Of a stretch of 64,000 nt of DNA, positions 52,196 through 62,234 are shown piece after piece. Origin of the DNA: Skeletonema tropicum (taxonomy: Eukaryota; Bacillariophyta; Thalassiosirophyceae; Thalassiosirales; Thalassiosiraceae). The translations under genes and the position numbers were made by a program. Numbering within the stretch: the first letter of the stretch is position 1; every line of letters begins with the position of its first letter. The notes under the pieces were generated by a model. It was not told where the DNA came from. It ran no database searches and saw nothing but the letters and a program-made list of their open reading frames with translations. The stretch lies in assembly GCA_037178625.1 (NCBI GenBank), contig CM074132.1, positions 558,001 to 622,000 of the forward strand, read 5' to 3'.

Positions 52196-52795
52196 ATGTC
52201 ATCCTCTCCAACCTACACCCTCAAATGCAAATGTGGCGCCTTCGAAGCCACCTTCAACGCCCCACCCCGCATCATCTTTAACTGCCAATGTCACTCCTGC
52301 GTCTCCGTCATCCAAAACATCGAATCACGCGATGGCTTCACCGGCACATCCATGAAATGCGATGCCGTATCCGGTGGTGCCTCCGTGGCAATCTACAAGA
52401 GTAACAATACCACGGTGGTCAAGAGCGATAAGGAGAATATTGGATGTATGAAGGTCGGACCGGAGGGGAAGATTGCACGACCGTATTGTAACAAGTGTGG
52501 AACTGTGTTGTTTAATGTGTATGCACCGAATTGGGCTGCGGTGAATCGAAATGCACTGGTTGATGCGGATGGGAAGGCCTACGTACCGGAGGGGGAAGTT
52601 ATGAATGTGAATTGCAAGAGTGCCTTTGATGTGAGTAAGGTGAAGGGCCCGAAGCATAATGGTGTCCCGTTTCGTATGTTGTTGAAGTTTATTCCGCTAT
52701 TGGCTGGGATTGGTGCGGATGGGAGTAATACGGAGGAGAGTTTGATTCCGGAGGATATGAGTAAGGTGGAGGTTTCACCAATTACTTGGCAGTAA
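52196..52795 (+). CDS. GFA/CENP-V-domain protein, copy 1
   Basis: 199 residues, single exon. It is a zinc-binding GFA (DUF636/CENP-V) domain protein: CKCGAFE (residues 10-16), CQCHSC (about 31-36) and YCNKCG (about 97-102) supply the conserved cysteines. GTVLFNVYAPNW follows, as in the family. Founding members act on S-hydroxymethylglutathione; many eukaryotic members have no known reaction. No targeting signal. The first 300 bases of coding sequence are almost identical to copy 2 at 54649, while the C-terminal part differs (HNGVPFRMLLKFIPLLAG versus HDYVPFWVLWKFILMLAG). The first 250 bases are C-rich at third positions and the rest is not, a visible change of codon use within the gene. Confidence 0.85.
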   Translation: MSSSPTYTLKCKCGAFEATFNAPPRIIFNCQCHSCVSVIQNIESRDGFTGTSMKCDAVSGGASVAIYKSNNTTVVKSDKENIGCMKVGPEGKIARPYCNKCGTVLFNVYAPNWAAVNRNALVDADGKAYVPEGEVMNVNCKSAFDVSKVKGPKHNGVPFRMLLKFIPLLAGIGADGSNTEESLIPEDMSKVEVSPITWQ

Positions 52796-53002
52796 GTAGG
52801 TTTGATGATGGTGGAGAGTGGAGATTGGACTAGAGTGTGGAATGAGTGATGAGAACTCTACCATGGGAGAGGTCCAATATCTTGCTTGATTGTAGATGGT
52901 GTGTGCTTGTTTGTTGAAAAGAAGATTTCAATTGATCTTATCATTGCTGAGCTTAAAGAAGATGATATCTGCAGCGAATAGGTCAGTATAATAAGTCTTA
53001 AT

Positions 53003-53685
53003 TCATAGATTAATGGTATGTGTGATATGAGGCAACATGAATTCCAAGAACAAGGGTGCAAGCCGTTGCAATTCTTCTCGTACATCTTCCGAGGTGGAAG
53101 ATCTGTCATCACTTTCCAAAATAGTCATTGAGACGATCCTCACTGGTTGTATCAACAATGAATCACTCAACCTCAACACTTCGTCGTAATCATCATCATA
53201 ATCCATCGTTTCCTTGGACTCGTCTGGCAAATCTCCTCTCTTCAAGCCCTAAGAAATCTCATCTATCACATCAAACCCACTTATGATCTTGCAACGGTTA
53301 TCTACGTTAGTTGGTAAAAGCATTCATCAAGGGTCTGGTTCCATCGCCGTTTCATCTATTTCCTCGTCATCTTCGTCGCCCAGCGCCTCCTTTGTCAAAG
53401 ACGTCAAAACCACTATACCCTGTACCACACAGTCGATGTGGGCATGCCGTAAGACGTGACCGGGATTCATGACAATGGCAGGTGTGCCTCGCGTCCAGTA
53501 CCCTACGTATAGTGGGACAGGAACGTGTGGACAGAGTGTGGCATTAGGTTGACGGGAGCTAGCTCGATTATTACTTCGTGATGAGTGTAATCGAGGTTGT
53601 CAATCATGGAGACGTGGTGGGGTCCAGGTCCATAGCTGGAAGGTATTGAGTATTCAAGTGAGCAAATGAGAAAGAAGAAAAAAAT
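53003..53685 (-). pseudogene. Decayed 3' fragment of the cyclophilin gene
   Basis: Matches 55518-56257 of the cyclophilin gene, including the GTCCAGG(A/T)CCATAGCTGG splice-acceptor region at its 5' side. The central part corresponding to the substrate-binding segment is missing (near 53330-53400), and frameshifts split the rest. The 3' part (GDLPDESKETMDYD) is still readable. Homology ends in the intron at about 53685, next to a fragment of the acidic gene. Confidence 0.82.
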
Positions 53686-53703
53686 CTCTCTCAAGATTGT
53701 TGC

Positions 53704-53870
53704 TTTTGCCGTCGCCTGATCATTACCATCATCATTTTTATATTCTATCACACCCTTCTTCGTATTTTTGCGGCCAAAGCTAAGCTTTTTCTTTGATGAT
53801 TTGGATTTGGACACGGGTGATGATGATGACGAACTCAGTTAAACATCAGATGATGCAGTGTTACGAGTGA
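53704..53870 (-). pseudogene. 5' fragment of the acidic serine-rich gene
   Basis: Corresponds to the first third of the gene at 50798-51379 (SSKKKLSFGRKNTKKGVIE). A TAA replaces a CAA codon near 53839, and coding homology stops at about 53704, where intron sequence of the cyclophilin copy begins. Upstream flank homology continues to about 54135. Confidence 0.8.
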
Positions 53871-54157
53871 AACTGAAACACAATTTTTTTTGGAATTGGA
53901 TTTATGTTCTACCGCGTTATTTCAACAGACCCACCTTCGCCTTAATCTTGATGATTGCTTTCTATTACCGCCATCAATGTGGCCATTTCCATTACCTTCC
54001 ACAACCGGGCTTCGTCTTACTTTAATTAACTGATGAGCTAACACGAAATTCACCTCAATCTTTTACAACAAATGAGAAAGCCCTCTCATGAGGCAGACAG
54101 GATTCAGGGTCCTTTCCCATAATCTTAGCGAAACTGAAAGATAGATCTTCTCTATTA

Positions 54158-54388
54158 GGCCTTTGGATATACATAGGGGGCTAGCCTACCCTTTATCGGG
54201 GGGATTTCCCAACTTTCCCCCCTGCGAGAAGGGGGGGACGGTTAGTTAGCTAAACTCCCGTAATTTTCGTCTAACTCTTGCCAAATATTGGCTAATATGG
54301 ACCATTTTACCCCCATTTAGACGATTTTGCCACCTGATCATATCCCTCAATATTGGGGTCTCCCCCCTGGCCCCCCTATCCAAAGGCC
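54158..54388. mobile_element. 231-bp inverted-repeat element upstream of GFA copy 2
   Basis: The ends GGCCTTTGGATAT (54158) and ATCCAAAGGCC (ending 54388) are inverted, followed inward by C/G-run motifs (AGGGGGCTAGCC and GGCCCCCCTAT). The element is absent from the corresponding place before GFA copy 1, so it inserted after the duplication or was lost there. Confidence 0.6.
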
Positions 54389-54648
54389 TTCGAAGGCCTC
54401 TAGGTACCATCAACAAAAAATATTTAAAAGCATGCCCGCTACTGCTACTTAGCATTAGCTCAGGTGGCTCACATCATGATGACCTTTCTCATCTGGACTG
54501 AAACAGCTGAGCGGCTTTATGTCCAAGACTTCTCATCAACATATCTTTGAGATTGAGAAGCATGCCGCTCGCTAGGTGGCTCACAAAATGATGACCATTC
54601 TCATCCTATCCTAACACAAATTCTCGTTAGAATCCTCAATCACCAACC

Positions 54649-55248
54649 ATGTCATCCTCTCCAACCTACACCCTCAAATGCAAATGTGGCGCCTTCGAAG
54701 CCACCTTCAACGCCCCACCCCGCATCATCTTTAACTGCCAATGTCACTCCTGCGTCTCCGTCATCCAAAACATCGAATCACGCGATGGCTTCACCGGCAC
54801 ATCCATGAAATGCGATGCCGTATCCGGTGGTGCCTCCGTGGCAATCTACAAGAGTAACAATACCACGGTGGTCAAGAGCGATAAGGAGAATATTGGATGT
54901 ATGAAGGTCGGGCCGGAGGGGAAGTTTGCCCGACCGTATTGTAACAAGTGTGGAACTGTGTTGTTTAATGTGTATAAACCAAATTGGTGCTGCGTGAATC
55001 GAAATGCACTGGTTGATGCAGATGGGAAGGCCTACGTACCGGAAGGAGAAGTTATGAATGTGAATTGCAAGAGTGCCTTTGATGTGAGTAAGGTGAAGGG
55101 CCCGAAGCATGATTATGTCCCGTTTTGGGTGTTGTGGAAGTTTATTCTGATGTTGGCTGGGATTGGTGTGGATGGGAGTAATACGGAGAAGAGTTTGATT
55201 CCGGAGGATATGAGTAAGGTGGAAGTTTCACCAATTACTTGGGAGTAG
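54649..55248 (+). CDS. GFA/CENP-V-domain protein, copy 2
   Basis: 199 residues, same length as copy 1 and same zinc cysteines (CKCGAFE, CQCHSC, YCNKCG). Differences cluster after residue 90: KFARPYC for KIARPYC, KPNWCCVN for APNWAAVN (adding two cysteines), and several hydrophobic changes near the C-terminus. The 5' 290 bases are identical to copy 1, including silent sites, which suggests gene conversion or very recent duplication with later change in the 3' part only. The 3' neighbour is the intact cyclophilin gene. Confidence 0.85.
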   Translation: MSSSPTYTLKCKCGAFEATFNAPPRIIFNCQCHSCVSVIQNIESRDGFTGTSMKCDAVSGGASVAIYKSNNTTVVKSDKENIGCMKVGPEGKFARPYCNKCGTVLFNVYKPNWCCVNRNALVDADGKAYVPEGEVMNVNCKSAFDVSKVKGPKHDYVPFWVLWKFILMLAGIGVDGSNTEKSLIPEDMSKVEVSPITWE

Positions 55249-55517
55249 GCAGGAGTGATTGTGGTGGAGAATGGACTAGAGTCAGAGTGTGGAATGAGTG
55301 ATGAGAACTCTGCCATGGGAGAGGTCCAATATCTTGCTTGATTGTCGATGATATGTGCTTGTTTGTTGAAAAGAAGATTTCAATTGATCTTATCAGTGCT
55401 GAGCTTGAAGAAGATGATATCTGCAGCGAATAGGTCAGTATAATAAGTCTTAATTCATAGATTAATGGTATGTGTGATATGAGGCAACATGAAATTCAAG
55501 AACAAGGGTGAAAGCCG

Positions 55518-57105
55518 TTACAATTCATCTCGCATATCTTCCGAACTGTCATCAATTTCCAAAATAGTCATTGAGACAATTCTCACTGGTTGTATCAACA
55601 ATGAATCACTCAACACTTCGTCGTAATCATAATCATAATCCATCGTTTCCTTGGACTCGTCTGGCAAATCTCCTCTCGTCAAGCCCTTAGAAATCTTATC
55701 TATCACTTCAAACCCACTTATGATCTTTCCAAAACAAGGGTCTGGTTCCATCGCCGTTTCATCAAATTCCTCATCATCTTCATCATCCAGCGCCTCCTTA
55801 AGTATTGCCTCTTTAGGCCCGTGATCCAATGTATTATTCATCAAATTAATATAGAACTCTGGGCCAGAATGAGGCCGCCCAGCAAAACCAATCGTATACT
55901 TTTCATGAGGATACGCAGGATGATATTCCTGAAACGAGACCGTGTCTAACCCAGCATGTCTCAAGTCCACGTATGGATCACCAGGGTAGGATCCACCCAT
56001 TGCTTTGGTTTCAAGACAGGGGTGTGGGCATGCCTGTAGGACGTGACCGGGATTCATGACAATGGCAGGTGTACCTCGTGACCAGTACCCTTCGGATAGT
56101 TGGGACAGGAACGTGTGGACAGAATGTGGCATTAGGTGAACGGGAGCTAGCTCGATTATTACTTCATGTTGAGTGTCATCGAGGTCGACAACCATGGAGA
56201 TGCGGTGTGGTCCAGGACCATAGCTGGAAGGTATTTAGTATTCAAGTGAGCAAAAAGAAAGTAGAAAAGGAAATCAATGCATTACAACTACATCAACAAA
56301 CTCACTGTTCCAAAACAGCATGATAACTCAACCCACCAATCCGTCCCTCCATCTCACTCTTCATCTCCTCCCACCACCACTCTCTCTTATTCCGTATCTC
56401 AATATCCGCCATCAACTCACCGATAGTTCTCGTCCACGCATTCTCCCGCCGCTCCAACAAATCCTTCCTTGCCACCAATTCTGAAATGGTACGTTCCCAT
56501 GCTGTTTCACGTAGGCGGAGTTGATGCACTTGTTGTTCGAGTGAGAGAATGAGTTCTTTGTGTTTGGCAGCAATTTCTTCGTTTTGACGTGTGCGTTGTT
56601 GTTCATTTATAGATGCTTGGGCTTGTTCCATCAGTGCCTTTGTTGTTTCTTTGTTGTTGAGCTTGTTAGTAGTGGAATCTAATATTTTTTGTAGGTCAGA
56701 GGATGATATCATCCCCTCCTTGCATTTCCGCAGGCCATCAATTTGAGTTAGATGCATGGAATACAAATCTTGAAAACCAGATTTGATCGAGTCTATACGT
56801 GAATTGCACGATTTGAGATCTTTTGTTAGGGTAGATACTGCTCTGGATAGTTCTCTTGCGGTTCGGGCTTCAGTTTCGAGAATGGTTGTGGGTATTGGTG
56901 TCGACGATGCTTGTTGCTGTTGATGTTGTGTGGATGCTGTGTTGTCGTCGCTCTCATCTTCAGCTTTGCAATGATACGCTGAGTAATAAATACTTATGAA
57001 GAGCAGTGTGAGAAAAGTTGACAGTATAGATCTACAGCTGCTTCTTTTGCTAGCGCTGCGGCCGATAAACAATCGGCTGTTCGCACAACATGATGTTTTG
57101 TTCAT
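55518..57105 (-). CDS. Membrane-anchored coiled-coil cyclophilin-like protein
   Basis: Two exons, 57105-56306 and 56223-55518, with an 82-bp GT-AG intron in matching phase, giving about 501 residues. The first ATG starts a short basic tail and one hydrophobic anchor (ILSTFLTLLFISIYYSAYHC). About 200 residues of coiled coil follow (QQVHQLRLRETAWERTISEL; ENAWTRTIGELMADIEIRNK). The second exon carries a divergent cyclophilin fold: YGPGPHRISMVVDLDD, VHTFLSQ, YTIGFAGRPHSGPEFYINLM and DPCFGKIISGFEVIDKISKG. GPEFYIN stands for the usual SQFFI motif, and the catalytic arginine is not obvious, so isomerase activity is doubtful. An acidic insert lies at about 415-432. The anchor suggests the secretory pathway or an organelle membrane. 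The 3' part is duplicated as a pseudogene at 53003. Confidence 0.8.
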
Positions 57106-57663
57106 ATTGTTTTTCAATTGCAAGAGATCACCAGCTAGTGGAGCTTCACACGGCTTGCTCGCAAGAAATTACTCTTGTGAAATGATTGCTTCGATATCTG
57201 CTGAATACGGCACAGTGATTGATGTTATGCCCTTCTTCTTATTGCGCCGCCACCGCCAGCAACATGACATTGCATAGGCTGATCAGCGCAATCCCTTATG
57301 TGTTTTGTTTGGAAAAAGGTAGGCTTTCTCGTCGTCACTATAATAGACACGTTTATGAGGCTAAATCATTCCTTTTCATACGATCCTTTCTTGTGCGCAG
57401 GTTACGATCTTTTTTCATCTTTTTTTTTTTCTGAGTCCGTTGTGCCGGGTTTCATATCATTGCGACATCATTGAGTTCATTGCCTGCACTCAACCGCTGC
57501 CATAACGACCGCTCCATTGCAGCAATATATCATTTCACCCATTCAGATTAGAGCTCCAATTATCTTATTGGCCTCTTGACAAATCTTTTCTCACAACGTC
57601 TCCAGTTTGAACCTTCGCCGTCCAAGATACCAATTAAATCCAAACAAAACATAAAAAAAAACA
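57106..57663. promoter_or_regulatory. Divergent upstream region
   Basis: 558 bases between the divergent cyclophilin-like and small membrane protein genes. A T-run lies at 57420-57430. No specific site is identified. Confidence 0.35.
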
Positions 57664-57996
57664 ATGCTCTCCCCCGGCTGCTGCTCCTTCTACTCCTTCA
57701 CGGGCATACTCTTCATGCTCTTCGTGTACATCATGCTCGCCACCCAACCATTCTTCATCACGGGCCTCGACGACATTGACCTCGCACGCAAAAATGCCTT
57801 TGGCGCCCTCATGACGTTCTGTACGACGTTTGCCCTGAGTGTCTTTTTGATTGTCAAGAATGGCAAGGCGAGTGGAGCGGAGAAGGGGGATGGGTGTTGG
57901 GGTGGTGATCATGATGGGACGCATGAGTTGGGAAGCCCGAATTTGTTGACTAGTGGGAAGCAGAGTTATGGGGCGGTGACTACCGATTCGTATTAA
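57664..57996 (+). CDS. Small two-span membrane protein, possibly RNase K / V-ATPase subunit f-like
   Basis: 110 residues. A CC-containing N-terminus (LSPGCCSFYS), a first hydrophobic span (FTGILFMLFVYIMLATQPFF), a short polar loop (ITGLDDIDLARKN), a second span (AFGALMTFCTTFALSVFLIV) and a hydrophilic tail ending in YGAVTTDSY. Two close spans with cysteines before the first resemble the RNase K family, now seen as subunit f of the V-ATPase membrane sector, but the match is one of layout rather than of clear motif. Codon use is C-rich, as in strongly expressed genes. An AAAAAAAACA run precedes the ATG. Confidence 0.5.
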   Translation: MLSPGCCSFYSFTGILFMLFVYIMLATQPFFITGLDDIDLARKNAFGALMTFCTTFALSVFLIVKNGKASGAEKGDGCWGGDHDGTHELGSPNLLTSGKQSYGAVTTDSY

Positions 57997-58434
57997 GGGT
58001 GGTTTCCTTGTTTTTGGTGGTGAGAGAGAGAGATGTAGAGTGGGAGGGGGGGGCATACGTTTAGGTGATACTTTTGAAGGGTAGGGAACGGCTGGGGTGA
58101 TTAGATTATAGAATCCTTACCGCCTTTGTCGTTCGATCGGTGTATCCATGACTCTCTTCTTTTTCTGTCGTTTTTGAAATCGCATTGATTTCATATTTGA
58201 CGGCGGGGGACTTATATATTTTATCCTCTCTCTGGTCCTTTTAGATTATATTTGTGTGTAGAACAATGCCGTGGTCAATCGCTAATGCGCATAAGTGCTT
58301 AATGGAATAACCATGGAATTAAATGTGTACTACTGTTCAAAATTCAAAATCTTATTATTTCGTTTCTTACATTTATATAGGTACATTGATGTGATAGGTT
58401 CATAGCCATATAAGAAGCAAATGATGTATTACCT
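57997..58434. other. Intergenic, convergent 3' flanks
   Basis: A (GA)n run at 58021-58032 and a G-run at 58046-58053; otherwise nothing seen. Confidence 0.4.
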
Positions 58435-59439
58435 CTAGTACTCATACTCACAACTCAACACAGAGCTAATACTTTCCAACGAGTCATCAAACATTTCTTC
58501 AATTTCATCCATCACTCCTATCCATTCGTCAATGAGAGTCTCAACAACGCCAGTCTTCTCATCTTCAACCGATTCATCATCGACACTTACTAGACTTTTC
58601 ATTGGATAGTGCTTCAAGTAACCATCTTTCTTACTGGAGGAGGAGGCGACAGACATTAGCGTGTTCCTATCGCTGCCTCCATTGTAATACAAGTCATTGT
58701 CGAATTTTGGGGACTTTTGGCCAATGTTGTTCGCTTCATCGTCCATTGCCCTGAAGTTGTGAGCCATGTCAAGAAATGTCTTAACTTCAAGGTCGGTGTT
58801 GGTGGCTACTACTTGCTGTGGCTGCTGTGTGGTAGGCTGCAAAGCTTGTTGCTGATGAGGGAGCGTATCACGGGTAAGATCCGAAATTACATCAGTTTGG
58901 ACAGAGCCTTCTTCGTATTCATCTTCATCATCACTGTATTCCTGATGGATCTGTGAGGATTCTAATTCTTCGTCATCTGATTCCTCTGCAGTCAAGTTGG
59001 GTCCCTGAGGATCAATACTTGTGACAATCATTTCACTTTTGGTAGCTTGGGGTATTTTATTTTTCTTGGGCGGCGTCAAAGACATGACACGAACACCTTT
59101 GGATTGAAACTCTGCCGAATCACTCGTAACAGACTTAGAACCTTTCGATGAGCCGCCAACCGATCGTTTCATCGATTTAAACAAGGATCGAAGTTTTGGT
59201 CTGATTCCTTTTTTCTTCTTTGGGACAAAATCAACCATGTCGGGGTAAGTGATGCGTTGGGGTAAGATAACTTCTTCTCCGCGTTCACGAGCTTCAATGA
59301 CTTTTCCGACAGTAATATCATCGTCATCAACTTCTTCTTCATTATCATCTGCTTGAGGAAGAGGATAATGAAAAACACTAACTGTTTCATCATCCATTTT
59401 CTTGCTCATTTTCCTCCTCGGTGTGAATGCTATAATCAT
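58435..59439 (-). CDS. Acidic/basic C-terminal frame of a probable J-domain-like gene
   Basis: The open frame begins at 59451; the first ATG is at 59439 and a second in MSKKMDDET at about 59406. It holds FHYPLPQADDNEEEVDDDD, GEEVILPQRITYPDMVDFVP, a basic segment (KKKKGIRPKLRSLFKSMKRS), a polyglutamine/acidic middle and a C-terminal acidic helix (WIGVMDEIEEMFDDSLESI). It overlaps the end of the frame upstream by about 60 bases in another phase. A single-base difference near GAAAATGGATGATG (59390-59404) would join the two, so they are likely one gene of about 700 residues. I recognise no domain in this part. Confidence 0.5.
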   Translation of the reverse strand: MIIAFTPRRKMSKKMDDETVSVFHYPLPQADDNEEEVDDDDITVGKVIEARERGEEVILPQRITYPDMVDFVPKKKKGIRPKLRSLFKSMKRSVGGSSKGSKSVTSDSAEFQSKGVRVMSLTPPKKNKIPQATKSEMIVTSIDPQGPNLTAEESDDEELESSQIHQEYSDDEDEYEEGSVQTDVISDLTRDTLPHQQQALQPTTQQPQQVVATNTDLEVKTFLDMAHNFRAMDDEANNIGQKSPKFDNDLYYNGGSDRNTLMSVASSSSKKDGYLKHYPMKSLVSVDDESVEDEKTGVVETLIDEWIGVMDEIEEMFDDSLESISSVLSCEYEY

Positions 59440-60617
59440 CCTCTTGCTCAATCATCGGCAGGTGACGGAAGTTGATTTGATCTGCTCCTTGCAAATCGAA
59501 TGGATCGAAGATCTCTGCATGGACAGAGCGTGTGCTACGCGAAGTCATGATGGTGTTGTAATCACTTTCTTCTTGCTGCGTGGTAGGTTGATAGAATTGT
59601 TCATCAAAGTCAAATGGATCTCTTGGTGAGTGCTGCTCTTGGAACTGCTCTTGTTTCCAAGGATGTTTCACAAGGGCCTGGGATGGAGATTGCGGAAAAG
59701 AGACCTCATTGTTGGGCTCATCATCAAATAGTTCATGATTGGGCTCTTCATCATGTTGTTGAACAGTTTTTTCAGCTTCACTGCTATCTGTAGATTCGAC
59801 TTCACTGCTATTTGCAGAATCGGTAGAGACATGATCGTCATTATTATCATCACCATCTGCCTCTTCCAAATCTTTTTCTTCATAGGAGTAATCTCCATGC
59901 TCTCCATAATCAACTTCTTGATACTCTTCCTCATCTTCATCTTCTTCAACAACAGCCGTAAGTTTACCTCGTGACGACTCTTGAAATTCCAACAAGACTG
60001 CATCATATTCAATCCTACTCTGCTTATCCTTCAAAATGTCAAATGCTCGTTTCAAAGCGTCCATCTTAACCTCCACGAAGTTCCGGGGATGCATCTTCTC
60101 CATGTGAGCAGATGTCATTCCACACGAGATTGCAGCCTGCATCTGAGAGTAAGTCAAGGCAGCATTGATCTCGTCATCGGGTAAATCTGAAGTGAATACT
60201 GTCGCAAGGCTGTGCTCCAACTGACTTGTTTGTTCTTGGTAGGATCTCTTGATGTCCTAGAATAGATGCATTGGGCGATAGGGCAAAGACGTCCTCGTAC
60301 AGGTTGGGATTGTACCCATATACGAGGATGAGTGCTTCATTGCCTAGGACAGCCATTTCCTTCTCAGCTTTGACTCGGCGCTGTTCAAGTTTGTATGAAG
60401 TAGATGCATCGATACCACCAGGATCAAGTGCTTGTCTGGTGTCAATCTTGCTGTCGCGTGAGGCCGACTTTGGCTGCCGCTGCTGTCGATTCTCAAATCG
60501 TGCTGCATTTCTAATTTTCCTCCTGGCAGCAAGATTAGCCATCGCTGCTGCCTTTGCGCTCGACTTTTGACTTGAGAACGAGCCGCTGTTGCTGATACTG
60601 ATACTCTGTGTGGACAT
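59390..60617 (-). CDS. Acidic protein with J-domain-like segment, N-terminal part
   Basis: Two exons are proposed: 60617-60324 and 60256-59390, with a 67-bp GT-AG intron (GTATATGGG... to ATTCTAG) that joins NEALIL to DIKRSYQEQ in phase 0. Exon 1 codes for a Ser/Ala-rich start, a basic stretch (AARRKIRNAARFENRQQRQP) and LEQRRVKAEKEMAVLG. Exon 2 has NAALTYSQMQAAISCGMT, then HPRNFVEVKMDALKRAFDIL and DKQSRIEYDAV. This last part resembles the end of a J-domain (helix III, then R-x-x-YD), but no HPD motif is visible. Hsp70 stimulation is therefore unlikely and only structural kinship is suggested. A long acidic tail follows. It probably continues into the frame at 59439-58435. Confidence 0.5.
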
Positions 60618-61198
60618 GATGATGTTGTGTTTTGTGCTCCTTTGATCTGATGATGAATGGTTTCAGAGATTGCTGCCTCGGAGTATACATAGTATGTGGT
60701 GCAATAATTCAATGACAAAAATGGGGCTCTGATTCTCTTATCCATCCGTGGCTTCAGGAACCGGGAGCTCTCTAGCAGCATCACACCTACAATATCATCA
60801 CGATCAATTTGAGAAAACATGACCTGCAAAATTTTGTGAGATAAAAATTTGGTGGACGAATTTTCAGAAGGAGTGCGTAGCGAGAAAGTGAGAAAGAAGC
60901 GAGATGCTAAAGATACCGATGGCTTCTCCTGCGTTGGATCAGCGTTCGCATTGGGTGAGGTACGAGTGATAATCAGCGAAGACGGCGTCTTTTTCACGTC
61001 ATGTGCTTTCTCGATGTTCTCGCCAATCTGAATTCACTGGCAGGGAGAACCTTTCCCATCCATCATCTTACACACAAACCCACTATTTTGCACGAGTAGT
61101 CCCTGCGTTACATCATTACAGCAGCGAATACAACTAGAGAAGCATATAAAGAGTGGGTGGCATAATATCTAGCAGCAATCAAAGCGATCAAGACTGTC
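60618..61198. promoter_or_regulatory. Divergent upstream region
   Basis: 580 bases between the divergent J-domain-like and RS-repeat genes. Small frames have no coding character. AAGCATATAAAGAG at 61140-61153, 46 bases before the ATG at 61199, looks like a TATA box. Confidence 0.4.
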
Positions 61199-61861
61199 AT
61201 GACTTTTCAGTTTTCACTCCGCGGTAGCGGGCGTCGACTAGACTCAGCGTCAGACGTGGACTATTGGCGTAAACGCGCCGGCTGGATGGACGATGATGCA
61301 TCCATGACTGAGTACAATCAAGGTGTTTACAACACAATGTATGGAATTAACGACGACGCGTCCTCATCCAGTAGTAGTAGTAGCAGCAGCAGCACCTCTT
61401 CATGGAGAACGCAAGCCAAGCAGGATGTCGCCCATTCTTCCATCTTCTTTGGTGCGTTAGCTGCTCTCTTGCTATGTCTCGTCCTTTTCAGATGCTGCTG
61501 CGTCGCTGGGACTTCAAAGAAAGATAAGAAGAGGGAGAAAAAGAAGAAGGCTACCAAATCGAAAGACAAGATGGTTGGGAAGCTCAAGGACAAGCACGGA
61601 GAACGTCGTGAAAGCCGCAGCCGCTCTAGGAGCAAGGCGCGAAGCAAGAGTCGTGCCCGGTCGAAATCTCGTGCAAAGGTTTCAGACGATTATCATTTGA
61701 TGGATGATAAGAAAAGAAGCAAAGACAAGAGTGACCGCAGTGTGAAGAGGTCAAGGAGTAAGAGCCAGAGCAGGCATGGTTCCAGCAGTACAGTTTCAAG
61801 AATTAGGAGCAGGAGCCAGAGCAGGTCAAGGTCAATGGAAAAGCAAAAGATGCTGGTTTGA
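61199..61861 (+). CDS. Single-span membrane protein with cytosolic RS-repeat tail
   Basis: 220 residues. A hydrophilic N-terminal region with DYWRKRAGWMDDDASMTEYN and a polyserine run is followed by one membrane span at about 83-101 (IFFGALAALLLCLVLFRCCC). A very basic juxtamembrane segment (KKDKKREKKKKATKSKDKM) then leads to an arginine-serine tail (SRSRSRSKARSKSRARSKSR and similar). RS repeats are typical of nuclear splicing factors or of chromatin/lamin-binding membrane proteins such as the lamin B receptor. A span next to an RS domain would therefore fit an inner nuclear membrane protein. That is inference; no family is recognised. A TATA-like box lies 46 bases upstream. Confidence 0.65.
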   Translation: MTFQFSLRGSGRRLDSASDVDYWRKRAGWMDDDASMTEYNQGVYNTMYGINDDASSSSSSSSSSSTSSWRTQAKQDVAHSSIFFGALAALLLCLVLFRCCCVAGTSKKDKKREKKKKATKSKDKMVGKLKDKHGERRESRSRSRSKARSKSRARSKSRAKVSDDYHLMDDKKRSKDKSDRSVKRSRSKSQSRHGSSSTVSRIRSRSQSRSRSMEKQKMLV

Positions 61862-62104
61862 GGGCACTGGGCGAGAGTGAGGCAAATCAAAAGGGGTCGA
61901 ATCCATCACGTTCTAGCTACGATATTGATGCAGGGTTTAAGCATTCTGTTGTCGCGAGATATACTTTGAGTGATCAATGTTGTGGTGCCTACATCATTCT
62001 CAGATGTAGAATATTCCAGATGATGGAAAATGATTTGCGATCAACGCTAAATTACATGGCTGTATATAAATGGCTGTATATATATGTTAGATGTTGGGGT
62101 TTAT

Positions 62105-62234
62105 AGGTAGTAGGAAATTATTTAGGTAATCAAGTACAGGGTTCTATCTCAAATCATAACAGATGTAGGATTTTTTTTAAGGTAGTAGGAAATTATTATG
62201 TGGGCCATCAAATACAAGTTTTATCTCAAAGCAT
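62105..62234. repeat. Imperfect direct repeat of about 54 bp
   Basis: GGTAGTAGGAAATTATT...ATCTCAAATCATA at 62105-62158 is repeated with changes at 62181-62234. Non-coding. Confidence 0.65.
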
